Below, piece after piece: positions 16,135 through 24,129 of a stretch of DNA of 62,030 bases. The stretch is from positions 1-62,030 of the forward strand of contig JBBSNM010000004.1 in assembly GCA_038232655.1 (NCBI GenBank). Reading direction: 5' to 3'. The notes under the pieces were generated by a model. That model saw only the letters and a program-made list of their open reading frames with translations, did no database searches and was not told the origin of the DNA. The translations under genes and the position numbers were made by a program. Origin of the DNA: JACCVL01 sp038232655. Its GTDB lineage: Bacteria > Actinomycetota > Actinomycetes > Propionibacteriales > Nocardioidaceae. The number at the start of each line of letters is the position of its first letter. The first letter of the stretch is position 1.

Positions 16135-17753
16135 GACGCTGCCCGGCCCAAGGCCGCGGCCTTGCCCAGCTCCGCAGCCGGCGCCAGCGCGGTTCGGGGG
16201 CGATCAGCACCGGGCAGCGTGGCCCCGTCACGCAGGCAGGCTGCCAGCCGCAGGTCGTCGACCTCGGGCCGATCCCGCCGTGCGAGGTCGGCCAGTGTCC
16301 AGGCGATGCGGACCACCCGGTCCATGCCGCGTGCGCTCACGCGGCCGCGTCGCTTGCCGTCGTCCAGCCCCGCGCCCACCTCGGGCGCCAGCGGCCAGCG
16401 TCGCCGCAGCTCGGCACCGGGCACGTCGGCGTTTCGGCGCCACGGGGTGCCAGCCAGGCGGGCGTGCTGACGCTCGCGCGCCTCGGCCACCCGCGCGGCG
16501 ACCACGACGGTGGACTCGGGGCGCGCCAGCTGGTCGAGCACCTGGTTACGGCCGACCGCCTCGACCAGCCGGACGATGTCGAGGCGGTCGCGGATCGGGC
16601 CCGACAGGCGCGCCGCGTAGCGCCGCCTGGCGGTCGGCACGCACGAGCAGTCGGGCCCTGGCTGCCCGCAGGGGCAGGGGTTCATGGCCAGCACCAGCTG
16701 GAAGCGTGCCGGGAACAGCGCCCGCGCCCCGGCCCGGTTGATGCCGACCTGGCCGCTCTCGAGCGACTGGCGCAGCGACTCGAGGACGCCGGCGTTGAAC
16801 TGGGGCGCCTCGTCCATGAAGAGCACGCCGTGGTGGGCCAGGCTGACCGCGCCGGGGCGGATCACCCGGCTGCCGCCCCCCACGATGCTCACCATGCTGG
16901 CGCTGTGGTGCGGGTCGACGAAGGGTGGGCGTCGCACCAGCGGGTCGTCGGGGGCGAGCACCCCGGCGACGGAGTGCACGGCGCTGACCTCGAGGCGCTG
17001 CTCGGGGTCGAGGTCGGGCAGGAGTCCGGGTAACCGCTCGGCGAGCATCGTCTTGCCCGCCCCGGGTGGCCCGGACAGCAGCAGGTGGTGGCCACCGGCC
17101 GCAGCCACCTCGAGGGCGAAGCGGGCATCGTCTTGACCGAGGACGTCAACCAGATCGAGGCCCGCGACGCGGTCCTCGCCACGCCAGACCAGGTCGGCGC
17201 CGTGCCACAGCGGGTCGACCGGCGGATCGTCGGGCGGTTCCTCGCCGGTGAGCAGCGCGATGACATGGCCCAGCGAACGTGCCGCCACCACCTGCACCCC
17301 GTCGACCTGCGCCGCCTCGACGGCGTTGGCCTCGGGGACGAGCACCCGGGTGAGCCCGGATCGGACCGCACCCAAGGTGGCGGGCAAGACGCCGGGCACC
17401 GCCCGCAGGCGGCCATCCAACGCGAGCTCACCCAACAGCACGGCCTCCGCGAGCGGCTCGGCGGGCACCTGCCCGGCGGCTGCCAACACGGCGACAGCGA
17501 TCGCGAGGTCGTAGTGCGCGCCGGTCTTGGGCAGCGACGCCGGCGACAGCCCGATCGTCACCTTCTGCCCCGGCCAGGCCCGGCCGGTGTTGACCACCGC
17601 CGCCCGGCATCGGTCGCGTGCCTCGCTCAGCGATCCGTCGACCGAGCCGACCAGCGCGGTGCCGGGCAGCCCGCTGGCGATGTCGGCCTCGACCTCGACG
17701 ACGTGGCCCCGGATGCCCTCGATGCTGACCGAGCGGGTGCGTGCCAGCGCCAT
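16131..17753 (-). CDS. comM: ComM/YifB family AAA+ Mg-chelatase-like ATPase
   Basis: Hexameric AAA+ helicase-like protein promoting branch migration of integrated DNA in transformable bacteria. The 540 residues comprise an N-terminal Lon-substrate-like domain (MALARTRSVSIEGIRG), Walker A GPPGAGKTMLAERLPGLL, Walker B GVLFMDEAPQF and a zinc-type cluster CPCGQPGPDCSC. A C-terminal Mg-chelatase domain ends in DLRLAACLRD. The ATG at 17753 overlaps the yraN stop (TGATG), and the family N-terminus begins there rather than at a GTG at 17759. Confidence 0.93.
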   Translation of the reverse strand: MALARTRSVSIEGIRGHVVEVEADIASGLPGTALVGSVDGSLSEARDRCRAAVVNTGRAWPGQKVTIGLSPASLPKTGAHYDLAIAVAVLAAAGQVPAEPLAEAVLLGELALDGRLRAVPGVLPATLGAVRSGLTRVLVPEANAVEAAQVDGVQVVAARSLGHVIALLTGEEPPDDPPVDPLWHGADLVWRGEDRVAGLDLVDVLGQDDARFALEVAAAGGHHLLLSGPPGAGKTMLAERLPGLLPDLDPEQRLEVSAVHSVAGVLAPDDPLVRRPPFVDPHHSASMVSIVGGGSRVIRPGAVSLAHHGVLFMDEAPQFNAGVLESLRQSLESGQVGINRAGARALFPARFQLVLAMNPCPCGQPGPDCSCVPTARRRYAARLSGPIRDRLDIVRLVEAVGRNQVLDQLARPESTVVVAARVAEARERQHARLAGTPWRRNADVPGAELRRRWPLAPEVGAGLDDGKRRGRVSARGMDRVVRIAWTLADLARRDRPEVDDLRLAACLRDGATLPGADRPRTALAPAAELGKAAALGRAAS

Positions 17754-18196
17754 CAGCACACCCCGGCCAGGTGCTCGATCTGGATGCCACCGCGACCGGA
17801 GCCGCGCCCGGGCATCAAGACGCCGACCACGTCGATGCGCACCCGGGACGGGCTGACGGGGTGCTCGGCGAGCCAGTGCACCGCCAGCCGTCGCAACCGG
17901 GCCGCCTTGCGCCGGTCGACGGCCTCGGCGGGTGTGCCGAACCCGGCCCCCCGACGGGTCTTGACCTCGCAGACGACGAGGACGTCACCGGCACGCGCAA
18001 CCAGGTCGATCTCACCGGCTGAGCAACGCCAGTTGCGGTCGAGGATCACCAGCCCCTGGTCGACCAGATGTTGGGCCGCCACGTCCTCGCCGAAGGCGCC
18101 GACGGCGGCCCGTACGGCCCCGCCGCCGCGACCCCGGGCGCTCGATCTCCGGCTGGTCGAGCCACGCTGCGGGCTCAGGTCCTGCGTACCCATCAC
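17753..18196 (-). CDS. yraN: UPF0102 (YraN) endonuclease-like protein
   Basis: Small protein of the restriction-endonuclease-like fold, function not established. The core reads GAFGEDVAAQHLVDQGLVIL, DRNWRCSAGEIDLVARAGD and VVCEVKTRR, giving the E-D-ExK nuclease pattern. The 147 residues include about 25 extra N-terminal Arg/Gly/Ser-rich residues, so the true start may be further in. It is translationally coupled to comM. Confidence 0.9.
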   Translation of the reverse strand: MMGTQDLSPQRGSTSRRSSARGRGGGAVRAAVGAFGEDVAAQHLVDQGLVILDRNWRCSAGEIDLVARAGDVLVVCEVKTRRGAGFGTPAEAVDRRKAARLRRLAVHWLAEHPVSPSRVRIDVVGVLMPGRGSGRGGIQIEHLAGVC

Positions 18197-18271
18197 CGGC
18201 CACCTCCGACCACAGACTGGTCGATCCGGCGGCCGGTGGGGGCGGTCGGGAGATGTCCCTGGGGATAACCC

Positions 18272-18580
18272 TCAGGTGCTCGGAACCTTGAGGTCGGAGG
18301 TGGACAGCTCTTCCACGTTGACGTCCTTGAACGTCAGCACCTTGACCTTCTTGGCGAAGCGGGCCGGCCGGTAGATGTCCCATACCCAGGCATCGGCCAT
18401 GGTCACCTCGAAGTAAGAGTCGCCCGCCTCGGCGCGAACCTTCACGTCCACGGAGTTGCACAGGTAGAAGCGGCGGTCGGTCTCCACCACGTAGGTGAAG
18501 ATGCTGACGACGTCGCGGTACTCGCGGTAGAGCGCCAGCTCCATCTCGGCCTCGTACTGCTCCAGGTCCTCGGTGCTCAT
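18272..18580 (-). CDS. DUF2469 family protein
   Basis: Actinobacteria-specific 102-residue protein of unknown function, recognised by MSTEDLEQYEAEMELALYRE, YVVETDRRFYLCN and ADAWVWDIYRPARF. It is acidic and highly conserved, and is always near rnhB and lepB. Its ATG overlaps the rnhB stop (ATGA), so it is co-translated with rnhB. Confidence 0.93.
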   Translation of the reverse strand: MSTEDLEQYEAEMELALYREYRDVVSIFTYVVETDRRFYLCNSVDVKVRAEAGDSYFEVTMADAWVWDIYRPARFAKKVKVLTFKDVNVEELSTSDLKVPST

Positions 18581-19251
18581 CGGCCTGCTCCCCCCACGAG
18601 GTCACGGTGCGCGGTGCGGACGTTGACGAACCGGCGGCGATGCTCGGGACACGGACCGTGCTCGGCCAGCCGGCGCTGGTGCTCGCCGGTCACATAGCCC
18701 TTGTGCACGTCGAAGCCGTACGCCGGGAAGCGCTCGTGCAGGTCGGTCATGATCCGGTCTCTCACCACCTTGGCGATGACCGAGGCGGCGGCGATGCAGG
18801 CGGCGACCCGGTCGCCCTTCCACACCGACAGCCCCGGCGCGCCCAGCCCGTCCACGCCGAAGCCGTCGGTGAGGACGTACGCGGGTCGCACGACCAGCCG
18901 CGCGAGCGCACGGCGCAGCGCCTCGACGTTGGCCACGTGCATGCCGAGCTGGTCGCAGCTGGCGGCGGGCAGCACCACGACCGACCAGGACGTGGCGCGG
19001 TCGACGATCTCGTGGTAGCAGCGCTCGCGGCGGGCCGGGGTCAGCAGCTTGGAGTCGGCCAGCCCGGGCACGATGCCCCGTCGGCCGTCCGGCAGGATCA
19101 CCGCGGCTGCCACCAGCGGCCCGGCGCAGGCCCCGCGGCCCGCCTCGTCGACGCCAGCGACAGGTTCGAGGCCCACCCGCCGCAGCGCCCGCTCGTAGCC
19201 GTGCAGGCCGGCGTCGCGACGCACGGTGGCGCCTCGGGGCAGGGTGCTCAT
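18577..19251 (-). CDS. rnhB: Ribonuclease HII
   Basis: Removes RNA from RNA-DNA hybrids and single ribonucleotides from DNA. The 224 residues include the catalytic AGVDEAGRGACAGPLVAAAV (D35, E36), YVLTDGF and AASVIAKVVRDRIM. The C-terminal KGYVTGEHQRRLAEHGP is typical. It starts 12 bp after the lepB stop and ends inside DUF2469. Confidence 0.95.
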   Translation of the reverse strand: MSTLPRGATVRRDAGLHGYERALRRVGLEPVAGVDEAGRGACAGPLVAAAVILPDGRRGIVPGLADSKLLTPARRERCYHEIVDRATSWSVVVLPAASCDQLGMHVANVEALRRALARLVVRPAYVLTDGFGVDGLGAPGLSVWKGDRVAACIAAASVIAKVVRDRIMTDLHERFPAYGFDVHKGYVTGEHQRRLAEHGPCPEHRRRFVNVRTAHRDLVGGAGR

Positions 19252-19263
19252 ATGCCGACGAGC

Positions 19264-19977
19264 CTACGGCTGATCGAGCGACTGGGCATCGAAGATCGCC
19301 GGCCGGTCGAGGATCTCCAGCCGGTTCACTGGCCACACGATCGACCAGACCTTGCCCACCACGGCGTCGCCGGGCACGAAGCCGCCCCCCGGATCGCCGA
19401 TGTGCACCCGCGAGTCGCCGGACTCGAACCGGTTGTCGCCCATCACCCACAAGGTGTCGCCCGGCACCCGGACGTCGAAGGTCTGCTCAGACGGGGCCAC
19501 GCCGTCCTTGACATAGTTGGTCTCCTTCAAGCGGACCCCGTTGACGGTGACCCGGCCGCGGTCGTCGCAGCACACGACCCGGTCACCCCCGACGCCGATG
19601 ACCCGCTTGACCAGGTGTCCGCCGGTCGGATAGAGCCCGATCGCCTCCAGCGCGCGCTGCGCGAGCCCGGTGGCCTCCCGGCTCTCGGCAGGGGCGAGCC
19701 AACCGCCCGGGTCGTCGAACACGATGACGTCGCCGCGGCGGATGTCGCCATTCCAGTACGAGATCTTCTCGACCAGGATCCGGTCGCCCTGGACGAACTG
19801 GGGCTCCATCGAGCCGGACGGGACGAAGAACGCCTGCACGAAGAACGCCTTGACCACGATCGCCAGCACCAGCGCGGTGGTCAACAAGACGAGGACCTCC
19901 TGCCACAGCGGCAGGGTCTTGTTCTCCCTACCCTCGGGCGGGGGCTCCTCGTCAGCCTTGGCGTGGCGTGCGGTCAC
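19264..19977 (-). CDS. lepB: Signal peptidase I
   Basis: Membrane serine-lysine protease that removes Sec signal peptides. There is one N-terminal transmembrane segment (residues about 26-45, VLVLLTTALVLAIVVKAFF). The catalytic serine is S56 in PSGSMEP, and the lysine is K124 in LVKRVIGVGGDRV. The GDNRFESGDSR box is near the C-terminus. The 237-residue length suits a one-TM actinobacterial form. The GTG start lies 24 bp after rplS. Confidence 0.95.
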   Translation of the reverse strand: MTARHAKADEEPPPEGRENKTLPLWQEVLVLLTTALVLAIVVKAFFVQAFFVPSGSMEPQFVQGDRILVEKISYWNGDIRRGDVIVFDDPGGWLAPAESREATGLAQRALEAIGLYPTGGHLVKRVIGVGGDRVVCCDDRGRVTVNGVRLKETNYVKDGVAPSEQTFDVRVPGDTLWVMGDNRFESGDSRVHIGDPGGGFVPGDAVVGKVWSIVWPVNRLEILDRPAIFDAQSLDQP

Positions 19978-20001
19978 CAGCGCTGCCTAGGTCGTCCGGG
20001 C

Positions 20002-20361
20002 TCACGCACCGGTGGTCTCGCGGCGCTCCTTGATCTTGGCAGCCTTGCCGCGCCGGCTACGCAGGTAGTAGAGCTTGGCGCGGCGGACGTCGCCGCGGGT
20101 GGCAACCTCGATCTTGTCGATGATCGGTGTGTGCAGCGGGAAGGTGCGCTCCACTCCGACGCCGAAGCTGATCTTGCGCACGGTGAACGAGCGGCGTACG
20201 CCGGAGCCCTGCACCCGGATGCACACACCCTGGAACACCTGGATCCGGGAGCGGGTGCCCTCCACCACGCGGACGTGGACCTTGAGGGTGTCCCCGGCAC
20301 GGAACTGGGGGATGTCGGAGCGCAGCGAGGCGGCGTCGACGACATCGATCGCGTTGGTCAT
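20002..20361 (-). CDS. rplS: 50S ribosomal protein L19
   Basis: Large-subunit protein at the 30S-50S interface, 119 residues. It has DIPQFRAGDTLKVHVRVVEG, RIQVFQGVCIRVQGSG and the RRAKLYYLRSRRGKAAKIKE end. The ATG at 20361 is the family start; in-frame upstream sequence is unconserved. The 212-bp spacer to trmD upstream may carry its own promoter. Confidence 0.96.
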   Translation of the reverse strand: MTNAIDVVDAASLRSDIPQFRAGDTLKVHVRVVEGTRSRIQVFQGVCIRVQGSGVRRSFTVRKISFGVGVERTFPLHTPIIDKIEVATRGDVRRAKLYYLRSRRGKAAKIKERRETTGA

Positions 20362-20446
20362 GGCGCAGTCACTTCCTTGTCGGTGCCACAGGTCACCCAC
20401 GGACGGGAGTTCGAGTCGGCGCGCCGCATTCCAGCAGTGCTGTGGC

Positions 20447-20470
20447 GTCCGTCCCCGGTGGCAGACGGAC
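20447..20470 (-). terminator. Hairpin in the trmD-rplS spacer
   Basis: GTCCGTC (20447-20453) and GACGGAC (20464-20470) form a perfect 7-bp stem with a 10-nt loop in the 212-bp spacer after trmD. It could end or attenuate the rpsP-trmD transcript ahead of rplS. There is no U-tract. Confidence 0.4.
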
Positions 20471-20573
20471 CCAGACCTGGCTCGATGTCACGAGCAGACG
20501 TGTGCGGTGCCGGCGGATCAGTCTGCCACAGCGCGGACCGGGCGGCGAAATCACCCGGTGGCGGCCGGCCCGG

Positions 20574-21308
20574 CTACCGGCCGGGCTGCCCGCTGCGCGG
20601 CGGGGGCGGCGGCAACAGGTCCGGCCGGCTGATCGCCGTCCGCCGCCGCGACTGGTCGTCGCGCCAGCGCGCCACCGCGGCGTGGTCGCCGGAGAGCAGC
20701 ACAGCGGGAACCTCCAGGCCGCGCCACACCGCTGGCTTGGTGTAGACCGGATGCTCGAGCAGCACCCCGCCGTCGCCCATGCCGTGCGACTCCTCGTCGA
20801 GCGAGTCGGGGTTGCCGATGAAGCCGGGCAGCAGCCGGGCCACGGCTTCGACGATCGCGAGCGCGGCGACCTCACCGCCGTTCAGCACGTAGTCACCGAG
20901 CGAGACCTCCTCGACCGGCATCCGGCTGGCGGCATGGTCGATGACCCGCTGGTCGATCCCCTCGTAACGGCCGCAGGTGAACAGCAGCCACGGCTCGGCC
21001 GCCAGCCGCACCGCATCGGCCTGGGTGAACGGCCGCCCGGCGGGGGTGGGCACCAGCATCCGCGGTGGCCTCGGTAGGTGAGCCGGTGCGAGGGCGTCGA
21101 GGGCGTCGCCCCAGGGCTCGGGGCGCATCACCATGCCCGGCCCGCCGCCATACGGGGTGTCGTCGACGGTGCGGTGCCGGTCGCTGGTCCAGGTGCGCAG
21201 ATCGTGCACGCCCACCTGCAGCAACCCGCTGTGTTGGGCGCGGCCGGGCAGCGACAGCGACAGCGGGGCCAGGTAGTCGGGGAAGATCGAGACGATGTCG
21301 ATGCGCAC
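20574..21308 (-). CDS. trmD: tRNA (guanine37-N1) methyltransferase TrmD
   Basis: SPOUT-fold methyltransferase making m1G37, which prevents +1 frameshifting. The 244 residues start with RIDIVSIFPDYLAPLSLSLP. The SAM-binding trefoil-knot segments LLFTCGRYEGIDQRVIDH and LGDYVLNGGEVAAL are present, followed by HPVYTKPAVWRGLEVPAVLL. The GTG at 21308 starts 1 bp after the rimM stop, and the upstream open frame is not conserved. The last 25 residues are proline- and arginine-rich. Confidence 0.95.
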   Translation of the reverse strand: MRIDIVSIFPDYLAPLSLSLPGRAQHSGLLQVGVHDLRTWTSDRHRTVDDTPYGGGPGMVMRPEPWGDALDALAPAHLPRPPRMLVPTPAGRPFTQADAVRLAAEPWLLFTCGRYEGIDQRVIDHAASRMPVEEVSLGDYVLNGGEVAALAIVEAVARLLPGFIGNPDSLDEESHGMGDGGVLLEHPVYTKPAVWRGLEVPAVLLSGDHAAVARWRDDQSRRRTAISRPDLLPPPPPRSGQPGR

Positions 21309-21309
21309 G

Positions 21310-21840
21310 TCAGGCCCGCAGATCGGGGTCGTCGAGCAGGCCGGGTGGAGCCTCGACGCGTACGGTTCCCGCGACCAGGTCGACGTCGGGCACCAGCGCC
21401 TGCACAAAGGGAACGAGGTGGGTGCGGTCCGCGCCCCGCACCACCAGCAGGTCCTGCGCGGGTAGGTGCTGGACCTCGGTGACGACGCCGACCGGGTCGC
21501 CGGCGGTGGTACTCACCCTGAGACCGACCAGCTGACGGTCGTAGAACTCGTCGGGGTCGCGGGGAGCGCTGTCGGCGTCGACGGCGGCCACCAGCTCCGC
21601 CCCTCGCATGGCCTCGGCCTCGGTGCGGGTGCCGACCTCGGTGAACGACACCAGCAGCCGGCTCGTGTGCATCCGGCTCGACCGCACGGTCAGCTGCTTA
21701 GCGGTGGCACCGTCGCCGGCACGCACCCGCAGCACCGCGCCGTCGGCGAACCAGACGTCGGGCTCGTCGCTGCGCACCTCGACGCTCACCTCACCGCGGA
21801 TGCCGTGTGCACGACCCAGCCGGCCGACAACGACGTCCAC
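21310..21840 (-). CDS. rimM: 16S rRNA processing protein RimM
   Basis: Maturation factor for the 30S head that binds S19. The N-terminal domain begins VVVGRLGRAHGIRGEVSVEV. The C-terminal PRC-barrel contains DEFYDRQLVGLRV and LLVVRGADRTHLVPFVQALV. The 176-residue length is normal. It sits between khpA and trmD, as usual. Confidence 0.95.
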   Translation of the reverse strand: MDVVVGRLGRAHGIRGEVSVEVRSDEPDVWFADGAVLRVRAGDGATAKQLTVRSSRMHTSRLLVSFTEVGTRTEAEAMRGAELVAAVDADSAPRDPDEFYDRQLVGLRVSTTAGDPVGVVTEVQHLPAQDLLVVRGADRTHLVPFVQALVPDVDLVAGTVRVEAPPGLLDDPDLRA

Positions 21841-21858
21841 GACAGCCAGCGGCGGGGA

Positions 21859-22101
21859 TCAGCGACGCCGGTCGACGTCGACGAAGTCGATGCGGGCACC
21901 ACCGTCGCCGGCGACGGCACCGATCACCGTACGGATCGCGGTGGCGGTTCGCCCGGACCGGCCGATGACGCGCCCGAGGTCGTCGGGGTGCACCCGCACC
22001 TCGAGGAGGCGGCCGCGACGCAGCTGCTTGGTCTGCACGTCCACGTCGTCGGGGTGCTCGACGATCGCGCGCACCACGTGCTCGAGAGCCTCGGCGAGCA
22101 C
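21859..22101 (-). CDS. khpA: KH-domain RNA-binding protein KhpA
   Basis: Eighty-residue RNA-binding protein with a single KH domain; the GxxG loop lies in DDLGRVIGRSGRTATAIRTV. It begins LAEALEHVVRAIVEHPDDV as in the family. The GTG start lies 5 bp after rpsP, so it is part of the ribosomal operon. KhpA partners KhpB in some Gram-positives; khpB is not in this window. Confidence 0.93.
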   Translation of the reverse strand: MLAEALEHVVRAIVEHPDDVDVQTKQLRRGRLLEVRVHPDDLGRVIGRSGRTATAIRTVIGAVAGDGGARIDFVDVDRRR

Positions 22102-22106
22102 GCCGG

Positions 22107-22697
22107 TCAGCTCTCGACGGGCTCGGTGGCGGCGGACTTGTCGGCCGGCATCTCCTCGGCCGACTCGGCCGGCTCGGCCGGCTTCTCGTCGGCCGGCTCC
22201 GCCGGCTCGGCCGGCTCGGTCGGCTTCGCCGGCTCGGCCGGCTTCTCGTCGGCCGGCTCCGCCGGCTTCTCGGTCTGCTCATCGGTCTTGGCCGACTTCT
22301 TGGCCGGGGTCTTCTTGGTGGCCTTCTTGGTAGTCACGGCCTCGGTGGCCGAGTCGCCGTGCGCCTCCTTGAGCACCTCGTTGAAGGTGTCGAGCTTGTC
22401 CCTGCGGGGCGCGGCCTCGAGCAACGGGGGTGGCGCCGGCTGTCCCTTGAACCGCTGCCAGTCGCCGGTCTTGCTCAGCAGCGCGCGCACCGGTTCGCTG
22501 GGCTGCGCGCCCACCGACAGCCAGTGCTGGGCGCGGTCGGAGTCGACCTTGATCACCGACGGGTCGGTCTTGGGGTTGTAGGTACCGATCTCCTCGATCA
22601 CCCGGCCATCGCGCTTGGTGCGTGAGTCGGCGACGACGATGCGGTAGAAGGGCGTACGGATCTTGCCCATGCGCTTCAGACGGATCTTGACGGCCAC
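22107..22697 (-). CDS. rpsP: 30S ribosomal protein S16 with repetitive Pro/Ala/Glu/Lys tail
   Basis: Small-subunit assembly protein. The S16 core (VKIRLKRMGKIRTPFYRIVV, ADSRTKRDGRVIEEIGTYNP) covers about residues 1-115. About 80 residues of Lys/Ala/Pro/Glu-rich repeats follow (TTKKATKKTPAKKSAKT, then EPADEKPAEPA units), giving 196 residues against about 80-90 for a minimal S16. The start is GTG at 22697, just before VKIRLKRMGK. Such tails occur in actinobacterial S16; the internal 40-bp DNA repeat suggests recent expansion here. Confidence 0.95.
   Translation of the reverse strand: MAVKIRLKRMGKIRTPFYRIVVADSRTKRDGRVIEEIGTYNPKTDPSVIKVDSDRAQHWLSVGAQPSEPVRALLSKTGDWQRFKGQPAPPPLLEAAPRRDKLDTFNEVLKEAHGDSATEAVTTKKATKKTPAKKSAKTDEQTEKPAEPADEKPAEPAKPTEPAEPAEPADEKPAEPAESAEEMPADKSAATEPVES
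22168..22267. repeat. 40-bp direct repeat inside the rpsP tail
   Basis: 22168-22207 and 22228-22267 are identical, giving a 60-bp period within a wider GCCGGCTC[GC] pattern. It encodes repeated EPADEKPAEP-like peptide units, so copy-number change would stay in frame. Confidence 0.85.
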
Positions 22698-23016
22698 GAG
22701 TGTGGGTGTCTCCCTGCTGGATCGATGTGGATGGGCGGTCACGTCCGGCGTGGGGGTGCCGGCGGAGCGCCGCGAGGAACCGCCGCGCCTCGGTTGAGAG
22801 GGACCGCGGCCGACGGGTTCAACGACTGAGTGTGCCAGATGGCAGCAGGCACGGCCCAATCGCCTTCGCCCCGCGCCCCGCCGCGACCCGTCCACCACAC
22901 GCCACGTTTACGTGCCGGGCGGTCGCCTCACGTGGCACGCACGGCCCGTAAGGGGATGGCCGGTCACGTTTACGTGGCGCAGCGCCAGGGGGCCAACGGG
23001 GTGCCGGGGCTGGGTG
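22698..23016. other. 319-bp non-coding gap upstream of rpsP with palindromes
   Basis: No credible gene lies here. It should hold the rpsP operon promoter and the amidohydrolase 3' end. Its notable content is the paired palindromes listed separately at 22901-22978. I see no clear -10/-35 pair. Confidence 0.6.
22901..22978. repeat. Paired CACGTTTACGTG palindromes in inverted context
   Basis: CACGTTTACGTG (arms CACGT/ACGTG, spacer TT) occurs at 22903-22914 and again at 22965-22976. GCCACGT at 22901 mirrors ACGTGGC ending at 22978, so the pair can form one long hairpin. A CACGTG lies between them at 22929-22934. It could be an operator pair or a termination structure after the amidohydrolase gene. 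Confidence 0.7.
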
Positions 23017-24114
23017 TCAGGCGACGACCCGGCCACGCAGCACGACCCGGGTCGGGGCGGCGAGCACCTCCAGGTCGGCCAGCGGGTCGGCGGCGTAGAC
23101 GCAGAAGCTGGCCGGCACACCCTCGTCGAGCCGCGACGGGCGACCCAGCCACTCCCGGGCCCGCCAGGACGCGGCGCCCAGGGCCTCGAAGGTGTTCAGC
23201 CCGTACGTCGCGAGCTGGGCGACCTCCTCGGCGATCAGCCCGTGCGCCAGCACTCCCCCGGCGTCGGTACCGGCATAGATGGGCACCCCCGCCTCGTACG
23301 CGGCGCCGATCGTCTCGCGGCGTCGGGCGAAAAGCGCCCGCATGTGCGCGGCGTAGGCCGGGAACTTGGCCCCACCCTGGTCGGCGTAGGTGGGGAAGTT
23401 CTCGAGCTGCCTGGCCGTGGGAACCAGCGCCGTACCGTGCGCAACCATGGCGTCGACCAGGTCGGCGGACAGCCCGGTGCCGTGCTCGATGCAGTCGATG
23501 CCGGCGTCGATCAGATCCGGTAGCGCGGCCGCGCCGAACACGTGGGCGGTCATCCGCGCGCCGCTCTCGTGCGCAGCCGCCACCGCCGCGTGCACCGCCT
23601 CGGCCGGCCACAACGGGGCCAGGTCACCCGCCTCCCGCTCGATCCAGTCGCCGACGACCTTGACCCAGCCGTCGCCGCGAGCGGCCTCCTGGGCGACGTA
23701 GGCCGGCAGGTCGGCCGGCTCGACCTCGTGGGCGTAGTTGCGGATGTAGCGCCGCGGACGGGCGATGTGCCGCCCGGCGCGGATGATCTCGGGCAGGTCC
23801 GGGCGCTCGTCGATCCAGCGGGTGTCCGCCGCGCTGCCGCAGTCGCGCAGCAGCAGCGCGCCGCCGTCCCGGTCGTCGACGGCCTGCTGCTCCTGGGTCG
23901 GCTCGTCGACGGCGCCGCCCGCGTCGAGGCCGACGTGGCAGTGCGCGTCCACCAGACCGGGCACCACCCACACCCGCCCCAGACCCGCCGCCAGTTCGGT
24001 GGCGCCGGCGACCGGTTCGTAGGTCACCGTGCCGTCGACGACGTACAGGTCCCGGTGCTCGCCCTCCGGCAGCACCACCCCACCCACGCGCAGCACCGAA
24101 GTCACGGGCGGCAC
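23017..24114 (-). CDS. Amidohydrolase-superfamily metal-dependent hydrolase
   Basis: Predicted cytoplasmic hydrolase of 365 residues, imidazolonepropionase/prolidase-like branch. Metal ligands visible are H58 and H60 in GLVDAHCHVG, a lysine in GWVKVVGDW, histidines in MTAHVFG and CIEHGTG, and an aspartate in YAGTDAGG. The flanking beta-sandwich halves are present (LRVGGVVLPEGEHRDLYVVD and RVVLRGRVV at the ends). Substrate is unknown; cyclic amides, amidines or dipeptides are possible. It ends 15 bp from ffh and may be co-transcribed from it. Confidence 0.88.
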   Translation of the reverse strand: MPPVTSVLRVGGVVLPEGEHRDLYVVDGTVTYEPVAGATELAAGLGRVWVVPGLVDAHCHVGLDAGGAVDEPTQEQQAVDDRDGGALLLRDCGSAADTRWIDERPDLPEIIRAGRHIARPRRYIRNYAHEVEPADLPAYVAQEAARGDGWVKVVGDWIEREAGDLAPLWPAEAVHAAVAAAHESGARMTAHVFGAAALPDLIDAGIDCIEHGTGLSADLVDAMVAHGTALVPTARQLENFPTYADQGGAKFPAYAAHMRALFARRRETIGAAYEAGVPIYAGTDAGGVLAHGLIAEEVAQLATYGLNTFEALGAASWRAREWLGRPSRLDEGVPASFCVYAADPLADLEVLAAPTRVVLRGRVVA

Positions 24115-24129
24115 GGTAGCGGGCCGCCG

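Noticed and set aside
18607..20745. 712-codon plus-strand open frame
   Set aside because: It spans rnhB, lepB and rplS antisense and reads low-complexity His/Arg/Gly; no start signal or domain.
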